From Arthrobacter citreus (GTDB taxonomy: Bacteria > Bacillota > Bacilli > Bacillales > Bacillaceae_G), in the NCBI GenBank assembly GCA_013200995.1, contig CP053688.1:1-64000 (forward strand): DNA of 64,000 bases, in the 5' to 3' direction. Positions 62,410-64,000 of the stretch are shown here, one piece after another. Position 1 is the first letter of the stretch. Each line of letters starts with the position of its first letter. The position numbers were made by a program, and so were the translations under genes. A model generated the notes under the pieces. That model did not search any database and had not been told where the DNA came from. It saw only the letters and a list, made by a program, of their open reading frames with translations.

Positions 62410-62523
62410 ATGTATTTTGGAGATTACGTATTTCAATTGTTTGTTTATGGCATCCCGTTATTGCTTGTATTAATTAGTATCTATTTTTCTATTAAAAAAA
62501 GACGGATTAAGCGTGAGTCTTGA
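62410..62523 (+). CDS. 37-residue membrane protein
   Basis: ATG 62410 with GAGGAGGGATTGG upstream, a strong ribosome site. One hydrophobic helix (FQLFVYGIPLLLVLISIYF) and a basic tail KKRRIKRES. It resembles the DUF4083-type short membrane proteins common in the Bacillus cereus group (GDYVFQLF start). Function unknown. Confidence 0.6.
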   Translation: MYFGDYVFQLFVYGIPLLLVLISIYFSIKKRRIKRES

Positions 62524-62528
62524 TTGCT

Positions 62529-62562
62529 AAAAAACAAAAAACCAAGGAACTAATCCTTGGCT
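62529..62562 (-). terminator. Terminator of the Ig-repeat gene
   Basis: CCAAGGA (62542-62548) pairs with TCCTTGG (62554-62560). On the minus strand it is followed by a T-rich run. Confidence 0.7.
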
Positions 62563-62574
62563 CAATAATCTATC

Positions 62575-63981
62575 TTAATGCCTTACAACCTTAACTGAAG
62601 TCGCAGAACTAGTATTACCAGCAGCATCCTTAGCAGTTACAGAAATCGTAGTACCACTTTTCTGAGCTTTGATTTTAACTGTAAAGTTTCCTTTTGAATC
62701 AGCTTTTGCTGAACCTAAAGTTTTACTTCCAACTTTAACAGTAACAGTAGAGTTAGCTTCAGCTTTTCCAGTTACTTTCGCATCGTTATCGTCTACTTTA
62801 TTAACCTTTGGTTTACTTGGAGCAATCACATCTACGACTGTTACAGTTGTTGCTGTACTCGTATTACCAGCAGCATCTTTAGCAGTTACAGATAGTTTTG
62901 TACCAGCATATTGAACAGCTATCGTAACGGAATAATTTCCAGATGAATTAGCTTTTGCAGATCCAAGTGTTGTGGAACCTTTTTTAACAGTAACAGTAGA
63001 ACCAGCTTCTGCTTTTCCAGTCACAACTTTGTCATTATTATCAACCTTATTTACTACAGGCTTAGATGGTGCAATCACATCAACGACTTTTGTAGTTGAC
63101 GCTGCACTTGTATTACCAGCAGAATCTTTAGCTGTAACACTTAATGTCACGCCAGCTTTTTGTGTTTTGATTTTTACAGAATAAGTTCCATTTGAAGCTG
63201 TTTTAGCAGTACCTAATTGAGTACTACCTACTTTCACGGTAACAGTAGAGCTAGCTTCTGCTTTACCTGTTACAACTGTATCATTATTATCAACTTTATT
63301 TACGATTGGTTTATTTGGGGCAACATTATCTTCGAAGTAAGTTCCTATAGCATATAAGTCATCTTCTGTATTATTATCAACATCGTCATTATCATAGTCT
63401 ATAACGCCAACATAATATGTACCAGCTTTTGCTTGGTATGCTTGATATTCATTTCCTTCGTCATCATATTCAGAGCCTAAATATTGTAATTTATTACTCA
63501 CGGCAAAATATTTTTCTGTTACAGAGAATGCTAGTTCAATATTATCAGAGTTAGTAACCCCAACTACATATAAAAGTCCATCGCTCGGTACGACTACTTT
63601 ATGAACATCTACATCATACAATGGGTATAACTGTCCAATTAACGGTTTTTCATATGATGTATTATCTGCAGAATCAAAGTCATCATTGGGCTCTACCTCA
63701 GATATAAAATCATCATCTTCACTAGTGCTGTTACCATTACTCATAATCCCTATTTTATTAAAGTTTTTTACTGAAATGGCTTTTGAATCCTTTACTTCAT
63801 TTCTAAGTTGATTAAACCTATGAAAATCGGGGATTCCTTTTTGAAGTGGCATTTTAATCTGATGTTCAACCATCTTCTTGGATAAGTTGTATCCGTTTCC
63901 TTCTGCCTTAACAGTTCCTAAAGACAATGGTGACGCTAATAAACCTAAAGCAACTAATGATAAGATTTTTTTATTAAGCAC
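62575..63981 (-). CDS. Secreted protein with PPC-like domain and three Ig-like repeats
   Basis: 468 residues from GTG with AGGAGTG upstream. Signal peptide (LSLVALGLLASPLSLGTVKA). Residues about 90-215 look like a bacterial pre-peptidase C-terminal domain (EPNDDFDSADNTSYEKPLIG). Three tandem Ig-like (Big) repeats follow, each about 81 residues and each starting KVDNND and ending SVTAKD-AGNTS. The repeats are nearly identical in DNA and should be prone to unequal recombination. There is no catalytic domain or LPxTG; it may be a shed adhesin or a truncated exoenzyme. Confidence 0.82.
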   Translation of the reverse strand: MLNKKILSLVALGLLASPLSLGTVKAEGNGYNLSKKMVEHQIKMPLQKGIPDFHRFNQLRNEVKDSKAISVKNFNKIGIMSNGNSTSEDDDFISEVEPNDDFDSADNTSYEKPLIGQLYPLYDVDVHKVVVPSDGLLYVVGVTNSDNIELAFSVTEKYFAVSNKLQYLGSEYDDEGNEYQAYQAKAGTYYVGVIDYDNDDVDNNTEDDLYAIGTYFEDNVAPNKPIVNKVDNNDTVVTGKAEASSTVTVKVGSTQLGTAKTASNGTYSVKIKTQKAGVTLSVTAKDSAGNTSAASTTKVVDVIAPSKPVVNKVDNNDKVVTGKAEAGSTVTVKKGSTTLGSAKANSSGNYSVTIAVQYAGTKLSVTAKDAAGNTSTATTVTVVDVIAPSKPKVNKVDDNDAKVTGKAEANSTVTVKVGSKTLGSAKADSKGNFTVKIKAQKSGTTISVTAKDAAGNTSSATSVKVVRH

Positions 63982-64000
63982 CCAATCACTCCTATTATTT

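Noticed and set aside
62669..63184. Plus-strand ORFs opposite the Ig repeats
   Set aside because: Repetitive shadows of the three Ig-like units on the minus strand.

Overview
The window is an AT-rich, low-GC stretch of a Bacillaceae-like member of the Bacillota. Evidence is the strong AGGAGG-type ribosome sites, frequent TTG/GTG starts, factor-independent terminators after most operons, and gene families typical of Bacillus relatives (MarR, LysR, RpiR and WYL regulators, DUF3006, Excalibur proteins, a GlnQHMP-type transporter). No rRNA, tRNA or CRISPR array was seen. The genus cannot be fixed from this sequence alone.

Layout. (1) 1-13.3 kb: small metabolic and regulatory genes: an autoregulated MarR repressor with an aldo/keto reductase; a tautomerase/carboxymuconolactone-decarboxylase-like pair divergent from a LysR regulator; a second LysR gene divergent from an O-methyltransferase; a LysR remnant and an EamA transporter remnant that have both lost their 5' ends at one junction; a stand-alone orotate phosphoribosyltransferase; and several small membrane proteins. 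(2) 13.7-17 kb: a compact circular-bacteriocin cluster with a 64-residue amylocyclicin-like core, a membrane protein, a SpoIIM/DUF95 protein probably started at ATT, an ABC ATPase and a last membrane protein. A remnant of a second precursor lies upstream, and near-identical hairpins flank the segment. (3) 17-27.3 kb: an L,D-transpeptidase, remnants of an HNH gene, a GH65 phosphorylase and an RpiR regulator, a SatD-like/DUF3307 pair, a large permease, a Nudix hydrolase, a MreC paralogue and a two-component system. (4) 27.4-46.2 kb: a defence-like island with an McrC remnant, MazG plus a GIY-YIG/DUF2075 helicase (frameshifted), a PUA/EVE-like HNH nuclease (ochre codon), a PLD-DUF3427 helicase plus Nudix, a lipase-like protein (ochre codon), an HNH nuclease, a MazG-like protein plus a 1495-residue helicase-nuclease, and a dead IS1182-type element. 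(5) 46.2-57.4 kb: a secretion and duplication zone. It holds a three-gene cassette (Cys-rich secreted protein, parvulin-like foldase, lipoprotein), two Excalibur proteins, a secreted ComEC-like metallo-beta-lactamase with DUF3006, a duplicated 159-residue protein, and a cassette of permease 3' fragment, hairpin, promoter and secreted peptide that occurs three times in different states of decay. The intact copy drives a secreted protein interrupted at an A8 tract, then an ABC transporter. (6) 57.5-64 kb: a glutamine-type ABC operon, a WYL regulator, small proteins and a secreted Ig-repeat protein.

Two themes stand out. First, NTP pyrophosphatases are paired with helicase-nucleases three times in 15 kb. 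Second, many genes carry a single stop codon, often where Gln would be expected, or a homopolymer frameshift. The segment therefore reads as an actively decaying and rearranging accessory region.
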